Source of the DNA: Arsenophonus nilaparvatae
GTDB taxonomy: Bacteria; Pseudomonadota; Gammaproteobacteria; Enterobacterales; Enterobacteriaceae
Length of the DNA stretch: 64,000 nt
Assembly (NCBI RefSeq): GCF_000757905.1
Contig: NZ_KN173624.1
Strand: one strand, 5' to 3'
The notes under the pieces were generated by a model. That model ran no database searches. It worked only from the letters and a program-made list of their open reading frames with translations, and was not told the origin of the DNA. Position numbers and translations under genes: made by a program. This document shows positions 18,834 through 28,397 of this stretch, piece by piece. The number at the start of each line of letters is the position of its first letter. Position 1 is the first letter of the stretch.

Positions 18834-20366
18834 TTACGATTGGTGTGATTTCGACGACGTGTGATTTCGACGACGTGTCCAGTTACGACGATGAGTCGGG
18901 ATACTTCCTAGCTCTGAGATCATTTCATGCTGTAGGTTATTATTGGCTTGTTGAAACTCAGCCCACCAATGAGCCAGTTCTTCTAATTCACGTCGTTGTT
19001 CTACGTTGGCGCGTAGCTCCAGGAGATCAAACGCTGCGCGAAATTTTGGATGTTCAAGTAGCTTATCTGCTTTTTTCCCTTGGCGCCGTGGTAGTCGCAA
19101 TTGTAGCTGCCAGATATCGCGCATTGTTGAAGTAAGCCGTTTAGGGATAGCGATAGAACGGCATTGTTCATCGAGGATATCATTCATTGCGATCGCAAAG
19201 GCTTCGTAATAGGGTAAGCCACTTTCCTGAGAAAGCCTTTCGGCATGTTCTACCAGTGGATACCATAACATGGTAGCAAATAAGAATGCAGGATTAACGC
19301 GTTTATTATTTTTTATTCGATAATCAGTATCTTGCAGCACCTGATTAATGATAAGTTCCATCGGTGAATCATCATTGGCGGTGAAGTGTCGTTCAACTAA
19401 CGGAAACAATGATTGAAAGAGACTATAACGCCTTAATTGTTGATAGGTTTGATAACCTTGACCAGTTTGAAGTAATTTGAGCGACTCTTCAAATAGACGT
19501 GCTGATGGAATGTCTTTTAATAAAAATGCCAGTTGTGGAATAGGTTTGGCAGTTTCAACATCAATTTGCATATTCAGTTTGCAGGCAAACCGAATAGCGC
19601 GTAGCATCCTAACGGGATCTTCTCGATAACGGATTTTTGGATCACCTATTAGGCGAATAGTGCCATTTTTTAGATCCTCAAATCCACCAACATAATCGCG
19701 TAGGGTAAAATCGTTAATTCGGTAATATAGGCTATTGATGGTAAAGTCGCGTCGAATGGCATCGTCTTCAATGTTACCAAAAATATTATCTCGCAGTAAC
19801 ATACCACTTTGTGCCTGGTGAGCCATATCCTTATTATTAGTATCAGTTTGTTCATGAGAACCACGAAAAGTAGCAACTTCGATGATTTCATAACCAAACA
19901 TGATATGCGCTAAACGAAAACGGCGTCCGACTAGACGACAATTACGAAATAATTTGCGAATTTGTTCAGGTGTTGCATTTGTAGTAACGTCGAAGTCTTT
20001 AGGTTTTTTACCTAATAGTAAATCTCTGACGCTACCACCGACCAGATAGGCTTCATAGCCAGCATTATTTAGACGATAAAGCACTTTCAGTGCATTGTCA
20101 CTGATGTCTCTTCGCGAAATAGGATGCTTATCGCGCGGAACTATGGATATTGAAGTATTTATAGCAGAATCGGGTGTCTGTTTATCTGCTAATTGAGCAC
20201 TTTTAATGATTTTTGTACTCCGATATCTTTTTGTTAGTAAAGCTTTTACCTTAGTTTTGGACCTAGTGTCAGTCTCAGAACTATCATAAGATTTCTGTTT
20301 ACTTCGATTATTCTTTTCTTCTCGTATCAATAAATTACGACAGAAATTGGCTACCCGGGTAAAAAT
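18834..20366 (-). CDS. pcnB: Poly(A) polymerase I, predicted ATT start
   Basis: This nucleotidyltransferase adds poly(A) tails that mark RNA for decay. The catalytic region has LVGGSVRDLLLGKKPKDFD (about residues 82-100) and RRFRLAHIMFG. The first AUG-like start in frame (TTG at 20330) would drop a conserved N-terminus. Reading 12 codons further upstream gives FTRVANFCRN, which matches the E. coli start. The codon there is ATT, 4 nt after a GAGGTG Shine-Dalgarno. E. coli pcnB is known to start with AUU, which limits its expression, so I place the start at ATT (20364-20366). This gives 510 residues. It is followed by folK. Confidence 0.9.
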   Translation of the reverse strand: MFTRVANFCRNLLIREEKNNRSKQKSYDSSETDTRSKTKVKALLTKRYRSTKIIKSAQLADKQTPDSAINTSISIVPRDKHPISRRDISDNALKVLYRLNNAGYEAYLVGGSVRDLLLGKKPKDFDVTTNATPEQIRKLFRNCRLVGRRFRLAHIMFGYEIIEVATFRGSHEQTDTNNKDMAHQAQSGMLLRDNIFGNIEDDAIRRDFTINSLYYRINDFTLRDYVGGFEDLKNGTIRLIGDPKIRYREDPVRMLRAIRFACKLNMQIDVETAKPIPQLAFLLKDIPSARLFEESLKLLQTGQGYQTYQQLRRYSLFQSLFPLVERHFTANDDSPMELIINQVLQDTDYRIKNNKRVNPAFLFATMLWYPLVEHAERLSQESGLPYYEAFAIAMNDILDEQCRSIAIPKRLTSTMRDIWQLQLRLPRRQGKKADKLLEHPKFRAAFDLLELRANVEQRRELEELAHWWAEFQQANNNLQHEMISELGSIPTHRRNWTRRRNHTSSKSHQS

Positions 20367-20476
20367 AATACACCTCGATATCTAATGCGATTTTAGTTAA
20401 AAAAATAAATACTAATAATTAATCATATCTTATAGGATTTTTTTTGAGAATGCCTAAGTAGGATAAAAATTACTAA

Positions 20477-21379
20477 TTAATCATAATAGGTAACAATTCT
20501 CCTGCCTGGTTGGATGCTATCTAATTGCCAATTTTGTACAGCCTGGCTAAGTAATTGTTCAGTACTAAGGTCTTGCCAATTAATAATAGTTGTTTGTGAT
20601 AAAAAATTTAGTGCATCAACTAAAATAGGCCTCGGATCGTTCATCGGCAGCGGCGGGGTATGATTTTGTTTAGAAAGTTTATTATGAGAACGATTTAATA
20701 CTAGTGGTAAATGCACATAATCGGGTTGCGGAAAAGCCAGATAGCGATAGAGAGAAATTTGTCTAACGGTTGGCGCAATGAGATCCGCACCACGAACAAC
20801 TTCGGTAATACCTTGGTCGTGATCGTCAATAACGACAACCAGATTATAAGCAAATAAATTATCTTTTCGAACAATAATGAAATCTTCTTCTGCCAGAGAG
20901 CAAGGCGCTACATAGTCACCTTGTAATTGATCATAAAAACTATACACCGGTTTTGACTGTATTATCCTCAAAGCTGCGGCAGAACAAGATAAACCAAGAT
21001 TGCGACAATGAGCGTCGTAATAACCACCAATAGTATTAATACGTTGGCGGGTACAGCGACAGTAATAGCAGCCATGGCACTGCTTTAGCTGAGTTAAAAT
21101 GTCACAGTAAATATCATGGCGTTGTGATTGATAGATTATTTTACCATCCCAATGTAAGCCATAATGGTCTAAAGTTTTTAAAATGTGAGAAGCTGCACCC
21201 GGCACTTCTCTAGTGGTATCGATGTCATCGATCCTAACATACCACTTTCCTTGCTTTTTTTTAGCTTGTAGGTAGCTACCAAGCGCAGTAACTAACGAGC
21301 CAAAATGGAGATCACCTGTGGGTGACGGAGCAAAGCGTCCAATATAAGGTGGAATGTTAGTAATTATTGAATTACTCAT
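20477..21379 (-). CDS. gluQ: Glutamyl-Q tRNA(Asp) synthetase
   Basis: This 300-residue protein is a GluRS catalytic-domain paralogue without the anticodon-binding part. It attaches glutamate to queuosine in tRNA-Asp. The HIGH-like motif is in RFAPSPTGDLHFGSLVTAL (about residues 14-32), KLSKQNH is the KMSKS-like motif, and zinc-type cysteines lie in CHGCYYCRC. It follows dksA, its usual partner. The target tRNA-Asp is also in this window (44340). Confidence 0.95.
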   Translation of the reverse strand: MSNSIITNIPPYIGRFAPSPTGDLHFGSLVTALGSYLQAKKKQGKWYVRIDDIDTTREVPGAASHILKTLDHYGLHWDGKIIYQSQRHDIYCDILTQLKQCHGCYYCRCTRQRINTIGGYYDAHCRNLGLSCSAAALRIIQSKPVYSFYDQLQGDYVAPCSLAEEDFIIVRKDNLFAYNLVVVIDDHDQGITEVVRGADLIAPTVRQISLYRYLAFPQPDYVHLPLVLNRSHNKLSKQNHTPPLPMNDPRPILVDALNFLSQTTIINWQDLSTEQLLSQAVQNWQLDSIQPGRRIVTYYD

Positions 21380-21392
21380 TTATTTCAAAAGG

Positions 21393-21418
21393 ATACGGTA
21401 CACTTTTGTGTACCGTAT
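21393..21418 (-). terminator. Stem-loop between dksA and gluQ
   Basis: ATACGGTACAC and GTGTACCGTAT form a perfect 11-bp stem with a 4-nt loop, just after dksA on the transcribed minus strand. The following T run is short. In Shigella a terminator between these genes is known to limit gluQ expression from the dksA promoter; this stem is probably its equivalent. Confidence 0.75.
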
Positions 21419-21440
21419 TTTTATGGTGTAAGATTATTGG

Positions 21441-21896
21441 CTAACCCGCCATCTGTTTTTCACGCATTTCAGCTAATGTTTTGCAATCAATGCATAAATC
21501 AGCTGTTGGACGAGCTTCTAAGCGGCGGATACCAATTTCAATCCCACAGCTTTCACAATAACCAAAATCTTCATCATCAACTTTTTTTAGCGTCTTCTCG
21601 ATTTTTTTAATCAACTTACGTTCGCGATCGCGATTACGTAACTCAAGGCTAAATTCCTCTTCCTGTACCGCTCTATCAACGGGATCAGGGAAATTTGCCG
21701 CTTCATCCTGCATATGAGTTACAGTGCGGTCGACTTCATCTCTGAGTTGATTGCGCCATGTTTCGAGAATGCGCTTAAAATGTGCCAATTGGGCATCGTT
21801 CATGTACTCTTCGCCAGGCTTTTCTTGGTAAGGATCTACCCCAGCGATGGCGAGAATGCTTAAGGACGAGGTTTTAGGTTTTTGCCCTTCTTGCAT
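21441..21896 (-). CDS. dksA: RNA polymerase-binding factor DksA
   Basis: DksA works with ppGpp at the RNA polymerase secondary channel. Starting at MQEGQKPKTSSLSIL gives 151 residues, exactly the E. coli length. A longer reading to 21989 has no family support. The coiled coil carries DPVDRAVQEEEF and the tip region, and the zinc finger is CESC and CIDC (about residues 114-138). relA, which makes its partner ppGpp, is in the window at 31799. Confidence 0.97.
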   Translation of the reverse strand: MQEGQKPKTSSLSILAIAGVDPYQEKPGEEYMNDAQLAHFKRILETWRNQLRDEVDRTVTHMQDEAANFPDPVDRAVQEEEFSLELRNRDRERKLIKKIEKTLKKVDDEDFGYCESCGIEIGIRRLEARPTADLCIDCKTLAEMREKQMAG

Positions 21897-22091
21897 AATG
21901 CTTCTCCTACACACGCAATATTCAAAAGAACCCCTCAAGGGGGAAAAACTAAGGCCGCTATAAATAACAGAACACTCTAAACTTGGCAATGGTTCTTACA
22001 ATTCGTTTTACTGTACCAGGGTGATGCGCGTGTTATCTGCCTTAATTTGTATGTAAAACGAATTTTGCCTAAAAGAATATAATAGCTTGGT

Positions 22092-22796
22092 TTATTGAAT
22101 AAATGGTATTTTTTTATCCATTGCTAGCCCTTTTTCTGATATTTTAATCTGATAGCAGAGTATTTCAATACCAACATTTGTTGCTTGCTGTAAGAGCGCA
22201 GCATATTGACAATCAATATGGCTTGCAACGGACATTTTCTTTATACCAGTATGAAGTACGGCAAAGAACAAAACTGCTCTTTCGCCTCGTTCGGCTATCA
22301 AGGATAGTTCACGTAAATGTTTTTGCCCTCTTATTGTAACAGCATCAGGAAAATAACCGATATTGTTTTCTAGTAAGGTGACTGATTTTACTTCAATATA
22401 GCAATTAACTTGCTGTTTTTTCTTTAGAAGGAGATCGATTCGACTATTTTCGTCGCCATATTTCACTTCCCGGCTAATGTTATCATAATCGGATAATTCC
22501 GGAATTTTATTTTCAGTTATAAATTGACTAATTAAATCATTTGCTCGATGAGTATTAACACAAATCCAATCGCCAGTTTGTGTTTGTGTCAGTTCCCAGC
22601 TATGTGGATATTTTCGCTTAATATTATTAGATGTTGAGTACCAAATTGTATCTCCGGGGGTTGCACAGCCTGTCATGGCACCTGTATTGGCGCAATGAAT
22701 GGTTAGTAATTTACCTGCTGGTGTAATAACATCAGCAAGAAAACGTTTATAACGCTTTACTAATTGGGCTGATTCTAGTGGCGGGAACCAATACAT
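22092..22796 (-). CDS. sfsA: Sugar fermentation stimulation protein A
   Basis: This 234-residue protein has an OB-fold-like N-terminus (ERYKRF-type KRYKRFLADV, then HCANTGAMTGCATPG, about residues 39-53) and a nuclease-like C-terminal core with SRIDLLL, CYIEVKSVTL and FPDAVTIRGQKHLREL in separate blocks. Its cellular role is poorly defined; DNA binding was proposed in E. coli. It sits next to dksA, as in E. coli; ligT and hrpB that usually follow are missing. Confidence 0.94.
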   Translation of the reverse strand: MYWFPPLESAQLVKRYKRFLADVITPAGKLLTIHCANTGAMTGCATPGDTIWYSTSNNIKRKYPHSWELTQTQTGDWICVNTHRANDLISQFITENKIPELSDYDNISREVKYGDENSRIDLLLKKKQQVNCYIEVKSVTLLENNIGYFPDAVTIRGQKHLRELSLIAERGERAVLFFAVLHTGIKKMSVASHIDCQYAALLQQATNVGIEILCYQIKISEKGLAMDKKIPFIQ

Positions 22797-23096
22797 TGCT
22801 AGCTACTCCGGTTGTGATAGACACGGCTAAAGGCAAAGCAATGCTACAATATTTGGCACTAAAAGTTAATAATTGTTGCTTTTTCATATAAATTAATGGA
22901 TAGATAGTGTTCATTTAGTAAGATAGTGGTAATAATGTTATTATCAGAGTATAAAACTGCTATTTAGCGGATTTTTATTATTTAATTATGATAAAAATGC
23001 TATTTTAATGAGATATATGAAAGAAATATCTGTAAGTTATGATTAAACTCTTGGGCTAAAAATAAACTAATAGTAAATAAAGATTGATTTTATACC

Positions 23097-25577
23097 ATGC
23101 ATGACAAAGATAATTATGAACCCATTGGGCGCAGATCTAAGAAAAAGCCCACTGGTAAAAAATCAAAATCTCATCAAAATAATCGGTTAGATAACTATGA
23201 TTATGAGTATGAAGATATTGATGACAACGAGGAAGAAGAACTAATGGCAAGTAAAGACAATAAGTCTCGGCCACCTAAAGATAGATGGCGTTGGTTTTGG
23301 TTGTTTGTCAAAATTGCCATAGTCTTGGCATTGTTAGTTGGTGTCTATGGTATCTATTTATATCAGAAAATCAGTGATCGTCTTGATGGTAAAGTTTGGG
23401 ATCTACCGGCTGCAATTTATGGCCGAATGGTTAATCTTGAACCGGGGATGAATTACAGTAAAGAAGAGATGATTCGATTATTAGATGGCATGCAATATCG
23501 CCAGGTAAATAAAATTACTTTACCCGGTGAGTATATTGTTAAAGATAACACGATAGAAATGTTACGCCGGCCATTTTCCTTTCCTGATCAAAGAGAAGAA
23601 CAGATTTTAGCTAAATTAAGTTTTGATCATGCTCGGCTCACCAATATTACTAATATGGAAAATGGGCGTTCGTTTGGTTTTTTTCGACTAGATCCTAAAC
23701 TTATCACTATGATGCAATCGGCGAACAATGAGCAACGCTTAGTCTTGCCGAGAGAAGATTTTCCTGATTCTTTAGTCAAAATATTACTTGAAACTGAAGA
23801 CCGACATTTTTATGAGCATGATGGGGTAAGTATTTATTCTATTGGGCGTGCGGTTATTGCTAATTTAATGGCTGGTAAGACGGTTCAGGGTGGCAGTACG
23901 CTAACTCAACAATTAGTTAAAAACTTATTTTTAAGTAATGAAAGAACGTTAATACGTAAAGCTAATGAAGCTTATATGGCGATTTTAATGGATTCTCGCT
24001 ATAGCAAAGAACGTATTCTTGAACTTTACTTAAATGAAGTTTATTTAGGACAAAGCGGCGATGACCAAATTCGGGGTTTTCCCCTTGCTAGCCTCTACTA
24101 TTTTGGTCGTCCAATCGATGAGCTGAGTATTGATCAACAAGCGTTATTAGTTGGTATGGTGAAGGGAGCATCACTATATAACCCATGGCGTAATCCTAAA
24201 TTGGCGCTAGAACGTCGTAATTTAGTGTTAAAGCTATTGGAAACGCGCGAAATTATCGATCATGAAATGTATAATATATTGAGTGCTCGTCCTTTAGGCG
24301 TTAAACCAAGAAGCGGTGTTTTGACACCTCAACCCGCTTTTATGCAGCTCGTTCGGCAAGAATTAGTTGAAAAATTGGGCGATAGAGTAAATAACCTTTC
24401 TGGAGCTAAAATTTTTACTACTTTAGATCCAGTCTCGCAGCAAGCGGCTGAAAATGCCGTTGAACAGGGGATAGCTGATTTACGTAAAACACGTAAGTTG
24501 CCTGATCTGGAAGGCGCGATGGTAGTTGTTGACCGTATTAATGGTGAAGTGCGCGCTATGGTCGGTGGCTCACAACCACAATATTCTGGTTTTAACCGAG
24601 CTTTAAATGCTCGCCGCTCAATTGGTTCACTGGCTAAGCCGTCAACTTATCTTACCGCATTAAGTGAACCAGACCGTTTTCGTTTAAATACTTGGGTACC
24701 TGACGAGCCGATTAGCGTCAAATTTGATAATCAAATATGGGAACCGAGAAATTATGATCGCCGTTTTCGGGGACAGGTCATGTTGATTGATGCTTTGGCC
24801 AGCTCGCTGAATATTCCGACGGTGAATGTTGGCTTGAGTGTTGGCTTGGATCAGGTTAGTAAAGTATTAGTAAGTCTTGGTGTGCCAAGTGATGCGATAG
24901 AAAAAGTGCCGGCAATGTTATTAGGTGCCTTGAACTTAACGCCGATGGAAACGGCGCAAATGTTTCAAACCATTAGTGGCGGCGGCAATCGAGCGGCATT
25001 ATCGGCATTACGCTCCGTGATTGATGGTGATGGCAATGAACTTTATCAAAGTTATCCATCTGCAGAGCGGGCAGTATCTCCGCAGGCAGCTTATCTAACA
25101 CTTTATGGTATGCAACAAGTGGTTGAGCGCGGAACATCTCGTTCATTAATGAATAAATTTGCTCAATATCACTTAGCCGGTAAGACCGGAACAACAAATG
25201 ATCTACGCGATAGTTGGTTTGCTGGTATCGATGGTAAGGAAGTGGCAATTGCTTGGGCTGGTCGTGATAATAATGGTCCGACAAATCTTACTGGTGCAAG
25301 TGGTGCATTACATCTATATCGTCGTTATTTAGAAAATCAGACTCCATTGGCATTGGATAATCGCTCTCCCGATGGAATTATGGAGATGCGAGTGAATATC
25401 GATGGCAGTTTTAACTGCGCAGGTGGTGGAGATCGTATTTTGCCAGTATGGACAGAGGATCCTCAAGCATTATGTCAGCAAGGGGTACAAGTATTGAAGC
25501 CAAACCTGAACTTAAATGAACAGCAGAGCAAAAGTAATGATGCACCTGCTTGGGTGAAAGAGATGTTTGGACAGTAA
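23097..25577 (+). CDS. mrcB: Penicillin-binding protein 1B
   Basis: This 826-residue bifunctional peptidoglycan synthase has a short acidic cytoplasmic tail, one membrane helix (about residues 66-87), a UB2H domain, and a GT51 glycosyltransferase with EDRHFYEHDG (about 242) and GGSTLTQQLVKNLF. The transpeptidase has SLAK (Ser nucleophile), SSLN and KTGTTND. It inserts and cross-links glycan strands in the periplasm. An internal Met near residue 50 could give a short form, as in E. coli. No clear Shine-Dalgarno precedes the first ATG. Confidence 0.96.
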   Translation: MHDKDNYEPIGRRSKKKPTGKKSKSHQNNRLDNYDYEYEDIDDNEEEELMASKDNKSRPPKDRWRWFWLFVKIAIVLALLVGVYGIYLYQKISDRLDGKVWDLPAAIYGRMVNLEPGMNYSKEEMIRLLDGMQYRQVNKITLPGEYIVKDNTIEMLRRPFSFPDQREEQILAKLSFDHARLTNITNMENGRSFGFFRLDPKLITMMQSANNEQRLVLPREDFPDSLVKILLETEDRHFYEHDGVSIYSIGRAVIANLMAGKTVQGGSTLTQQLVKNLFLSNERTLIRKANEAYMAILMDSRYSKERILELYLNEVYLGQSGDDQIRGFPLASLYYFGRPIDELSIDQQALLVGMVKGASLYNPWRNPKLALERRNLVLKLLETREIIDHEMYNILSARPLGVKPRSGVLTPQPAFMQLVRQELVEKLGDRVNNLSGAKIFTTLDPVSQQAAENAVEQGIADLRKTRKLPDLEGAMVVVDRINGEVRAMVGGSQPQYSGFNRALNARRSIGSLAKPSTYLTALSEPDRFRLNTWVPDEPISVKFDNQIWEPRNYDRRFRGQVMLIDALASSLNIPTVNVGLSVGLDQVSKVLVSLGVPSDAIEKVPAMLLGALNLTPMETAQMFQTISGGGNRAALSALRSVIDGDGNELYQSYPSAERAVSPQAAYLTLYGMQQVVERGTSRSLMNKFAQYHLAGKTGTTNDLRDSWFAGIDGKEVAIAWAGRDNNGPTNLTGASGALHLYRRYLENQTPLALDNRSPDGIMEMRVNIDGSFNCAGGGDRILPVWTEDPQALCQQGVQVLKPNLNLNEQQSKSNDAPAWVKEMFGQ

Positions 25578-25589
25578 TAAAAATCTAGT

Positions 25590-25628
25590 AAACCAGCGCT
25601 ATGGTAAAAAATTAGCGCCGGTTTTTTT
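25590..25628. terminator. Terminator between mrcB and hemL
   Basis: AAACCAGCGCT pairs with AGCGCCGGTTT (one mismatch) and is followed by a T run on the plus strand, 12 bp after mrcB. The opposite strand also ends in T-rich sequence, so it may serve both convergent genes. Confidence 0.8.
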
Positions 25629-25644
25629 ATGGCTTAATAAATGA

Positions 25645-26928
25645 TCAGTTCATCTTATTAAAAGCATTTTCTGCTGCTTTAATTGTGCGATCAATATCTT
25701 CATCACTATGCGCAATGGACATGAAACCCGCCTCAAAGGCAGAAGGTGCCAAATAAACGCCTTCGTCTAACATGAAATGGAAGAATTGCTTAAATTTCTC
25801 AATATCACATTGCATGACATCCTGATAGCAGTTAACTTGTGGTGCTGCTGTAAAAAATAGACCAAACATGCCGCCAACATGATTAACAACCAACGGAATA
25901 GCAGCTTGTTGCGCTTTTTCTTGTAAGCCTGTAACAAGTTTTTTCGTCAGTTCTGCTAAGCGTTTATGGGTATTGGGTTTAGCAACTTCTGTTAGGCAAG
26001 CAAGGCCTGCTGCCATCGCTAATGGGTTGCCTGATAAGGTACCGGCTTGATAAATTGGCCCTATTGGAGCGAGTTTTTCCATCAATTCGCTGCGGCCACC
26101 GAATGCGCCAACAGGCATACCACCGCCGATTATTTTACCTAAACAGGTCAAATCAGGTTTAACTTGATAATGTGCTTGTGCTCCACCTAAGGCAACCCGA
26201 AAGCCGGTCATCACTTCGTCGATAATTAATAACGCGCCAAATTGATCGCATAATGTACGTAGTCCAGGCAGGAATTCAGCCTCGGGTAGAATACAATTCA
26301 TATTGCCCGCTACTGGCTCTACAATGATAGCAGCGATTTCTTGCGGATATTGGGCAAAAGTATGCCGAACTGAATCTAAATCATTAAATGTACAGGTAAG
26401 AGTATGTTTAGCAACATCAGCGGGAACGCCAGGAGAATTAGGTTGACCAAAGGTTAAAGCGCCTGAGCCTGCTTTAACTAATAGGCAGTCGGCATGTCCA
26501 TGATAACAGCCTTCAAATTTAATAATCTTGTCACGCCCTGTATAACCGCGTGCAAGCCGTATGGCACTCATTGTGGCTTCTGTGCCTGAATTTACCATAC
26601 GAACCATTTCGATGGATGGAATAAGTTGACTAATTATTTCTGCCATTGTTACTTCAATGGCGGTTGGGGCACCAAAACTCAGGCCATTTTCTGCCGCTTG
26701 GATGACCGCTTGCTTAATTGTGGGGTGATTATGACCTAAAATCATCGGCCCCCAAGAACCAACGTAATCGATATAAGCTTTGCCATCAACATCATAAATA
26801 TAAGCACCGTCAGCTCGCTGAATAAATAATGGATAGCCGCCAACACCATTAAACGCCCGAACCGGTGAATTGACACCGCCAGGAATAAAATTTTTGGCTT
26901 TTAGGTAAAGTGTTTCAGATTGACTCAT
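25645..26928 (-). CDS. hemL: Glutamate-1-semialdehyde 2,1-aminomutase
   Basis: This 427-residue PLP enzyme makes 5-aminolevulinate for heme. The PLP lysine lies in CLGKIIGGGMPVGAFGG (about residue 265). The substrate/PLP pocket shows VNSGTEATMSAIRLARG and LLIIDEVMTGFR. It lies between mrcB and erpA with no clcA, which separates these genes in E. coli. Confidence 0.96.
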   Translation of the reverse strand: MSQSETLYLKAKNFIPGGVNSPVRAFNGVGGYPLFIQRADGAYIYDVDGKAYIDYVGSWGPMILGHNHPTIKQAVIQAAENGLSFGAPTAIEVTMAEIISQLIPSIEMVRMVNSGTEATMSAIRLARGYTGRDKIIKFEGCYHGHADCLLVKAGSGALTFGQPNSPGVPADVAKHTLTCTFNDLDSVRHTFAQYPQEIAAIIVEPVAGNMNCILPEAEFLPGLRTLCDQFGALLIIDEVMTGFRVALGGAQAHYQVKPDLTCLGKIIGGGMPVGAFGGRSELMEKLAPIGPIYQAGTLSGNPLAMAAGLACLTEVAKPNTHKRLAELTKKLVTGLQEKAQQAAIPLVVNHVGGMFGLFFTAAPQVNCYQDVMQCDIEKFKQFFHFMLDEGVYLAPSAFEAGFMSIAHSDEDIDRTIKAAENAFNKMN

Positions 26929-27146
26929 TAAATAACTCCAAGCATTGGTCCAGCAGAAATTTTGCGCATATCTTAAAGCAGTATTGGCAGTAAACCAAAT
27001 AGCAAATGTAGAGAGAATTTTTTTAAATCAGTTAATTTCGGCTGGATCTTGAATCAATTGGCCGGCTGTTAGATAATCATCCCTTGTCCAGTGAAGTATT
27101 GATGCTTCCTGCGTCTATTGATTGGCATGTCGGCCTGGAGTTAGAA

Positions 27147-27491
27147 ATGAGTAATGATACTGCACTGCCTATACAGTTTACTGATGCTGCAGCGAATAAA
27201 GTTAAAGCGTTGATTGCGGATGAAGAAAATCCCAATTTGCGTTTGCGCGTCTATATTACTGGTGGAGGCTGTAGTGGTTTTCAATATGGTTTCACCTTTG
27301 ATGATAAAATGAATGAAGGTGATTTAACGATTGAAAAGCAAGGCGTCGAACTAATCGTTGATCCTATGAGTTTACAGTATCTGGTTGGCGGTTGTGTTGA
27401 TTATATTGAAGGATTAGAAGGGTCACGGTTTGTGGTAACCAATCCAAATGCGAAAACAACTTGTGGTTGCGGTTCTTCATTTAGTATTTAA
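27147..27491 (+). CDS. erpA: Iron-sulfur cluster insertion protein ErpA
   Basis: This A-type Fe-S carrier has three conserved cysteines, in GGGCSGFQYGF and TTCGCGSSF. Starting at MSNDTALPIQF gives 114 residues, the E. coli length; the in-frame ATT-rich region upstream to 27084 has no family counterpart. ErpA hands clusters to respiratory and isoprenoid enzymes. Confidence 0.96.
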   Translation: MSNDTALPIQFTDAAANKVKALIADEENPNLRLRVYITGGGCSGFQYGFTFDDKMNEGDLTIEKQGVELIVDPMSLQYLVGGCVDYIEGLEGSRFVVTNPNAKTTCGCGSSFSI

Positions 27492-27502
27492 TCGCTTAAC
27501 TT

Positions 27503-27528
27503 ACTAAGGGTAATTAATAACCCTTAGT
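27503..27528. terminator. Possible stem-loop between erpA and mtn
   Basis: ACTAAGGGT and ACCCTTAGT form a 9-bp stem with an 8-nt loop between convergent genes. No T tract follows on either strand, so it is a weak candidate. Confidence 0.4.
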
Positions 27529-27560
27529 ATAGGGATCTAGCCTAAGTGGTTGTTAATAGC

Positions 27561-28274
27561 TCATTTACGGCTTTGGCTTGAGTTAGCTAAATTAGCCAGC
27601 ATAGTTTGCACCAATAGGCTTGACTGACGAGCTGCGACGGGCAAAAATTCCTCAAAAGAGAGATGGGACTCTTTATCAGCGACATCAGAAATTGCACGCA
27701 CAACAACGAATGGGATATCAAATTGATAACATACATGACCAATTGCGGCGCTTTCCATTTCAACAGCGATGGCAGTAGGAAAAGTTTGGCGAATATAGGT
27801 TAGCTCTTTCGCGCCATTAATAAAGCTATCACCACTACAAATCAAACCGCGAACAGCATGTAAATCTAATTTTTCAATACACTTTTCGGCCAGTTCTTGT
27901 AATTTTTTATCCGCTTTAAATGTGGCTGGACATTGTGCCATTTGGCCTGGTTGGTAACCAAAGGCGATGATATTGACATCATGATAGCAAACTTCAGTTG
28001 AAACCACGATGTCACCAACCTGCAAAACAGGTACTAACCCACCGGCGGAGCCAGTGTTAATAATAAATTCAGGGGCAAAATGTTCTATTAGTAATGTTGT
28101 CCCGATTGCCGCAGAAACTTTACCAATGCCTGATTTTAATAATGCGATATCAAGATCATCAAATTTTCCGCAGTAAATTTCGCAGCCAGCCCGTGATAAT
28201 GTCAACTGAGCATTGATTTGCTCGCGCAATAATGCCACCTCTTGCTCCATTGCACCTATTATTGCAACTTTCAT
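27561..28274 (-). CDS. mtn: MTA/SAH nucleosidase
   Basis: This 237-residue enzyme hydrolyses methylthioadenosine and S-adenosylhomocysteine, clearing by-products of spermidine synthesis (speE is in the window) and methylation. Family blocks are IIGAMEQEVALLRE at the N-terminus, INTGSAGGL (about residues 73-81), VEMESAAIGHVCY (about 171-183) and AISDVADKES with the catalytic Asp. It is divergent from dgt. Confidence 0.95.
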   Translation of the reverse strand: MKVAIIGAMEQEVALLREQINAQLTLSRAGCEIYCGKFDDLDIALLKSGIGKVSAAIGTTLLIEHFAPEFIINTGSAGGLVPVLQVGDIVVSTEVCYHDVNIIAFGYQPGQMAQCPATFKADKKLQELAEKCIEKLDLHAVRGLICSGDSFINGAKELTYIRQTFPTAIAVEMESAAIGHVCYQFDIPFVVVRAISDVADKESHLSFEEFLPVAARQSSLLVQTMLANLANSSQSRK

Positions 28275-28397
28275 TGTGTCATACTCATAGTTGATTAATT
28301 AGACATGTTGTCAGTTCCGTGCCATTGTAACATTGAAAAGAGAAAAAAAGTTAACTGTGATCCATTAGCTGGGGATATTTCATCATCGGGAGGGGAA

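Noticed and set aside
21897..21989. N-terminal extension of dksA by 31 codons
   Set aside because: DksA relatives begin at MQEGQ, and the extension has no counterpart and includes the promoter-proximal region.
24973..25284. 103-codon frame antisense to mrcB
   Set aside because: It is an antisense shadow of the transpeptidase domain with no independent support.
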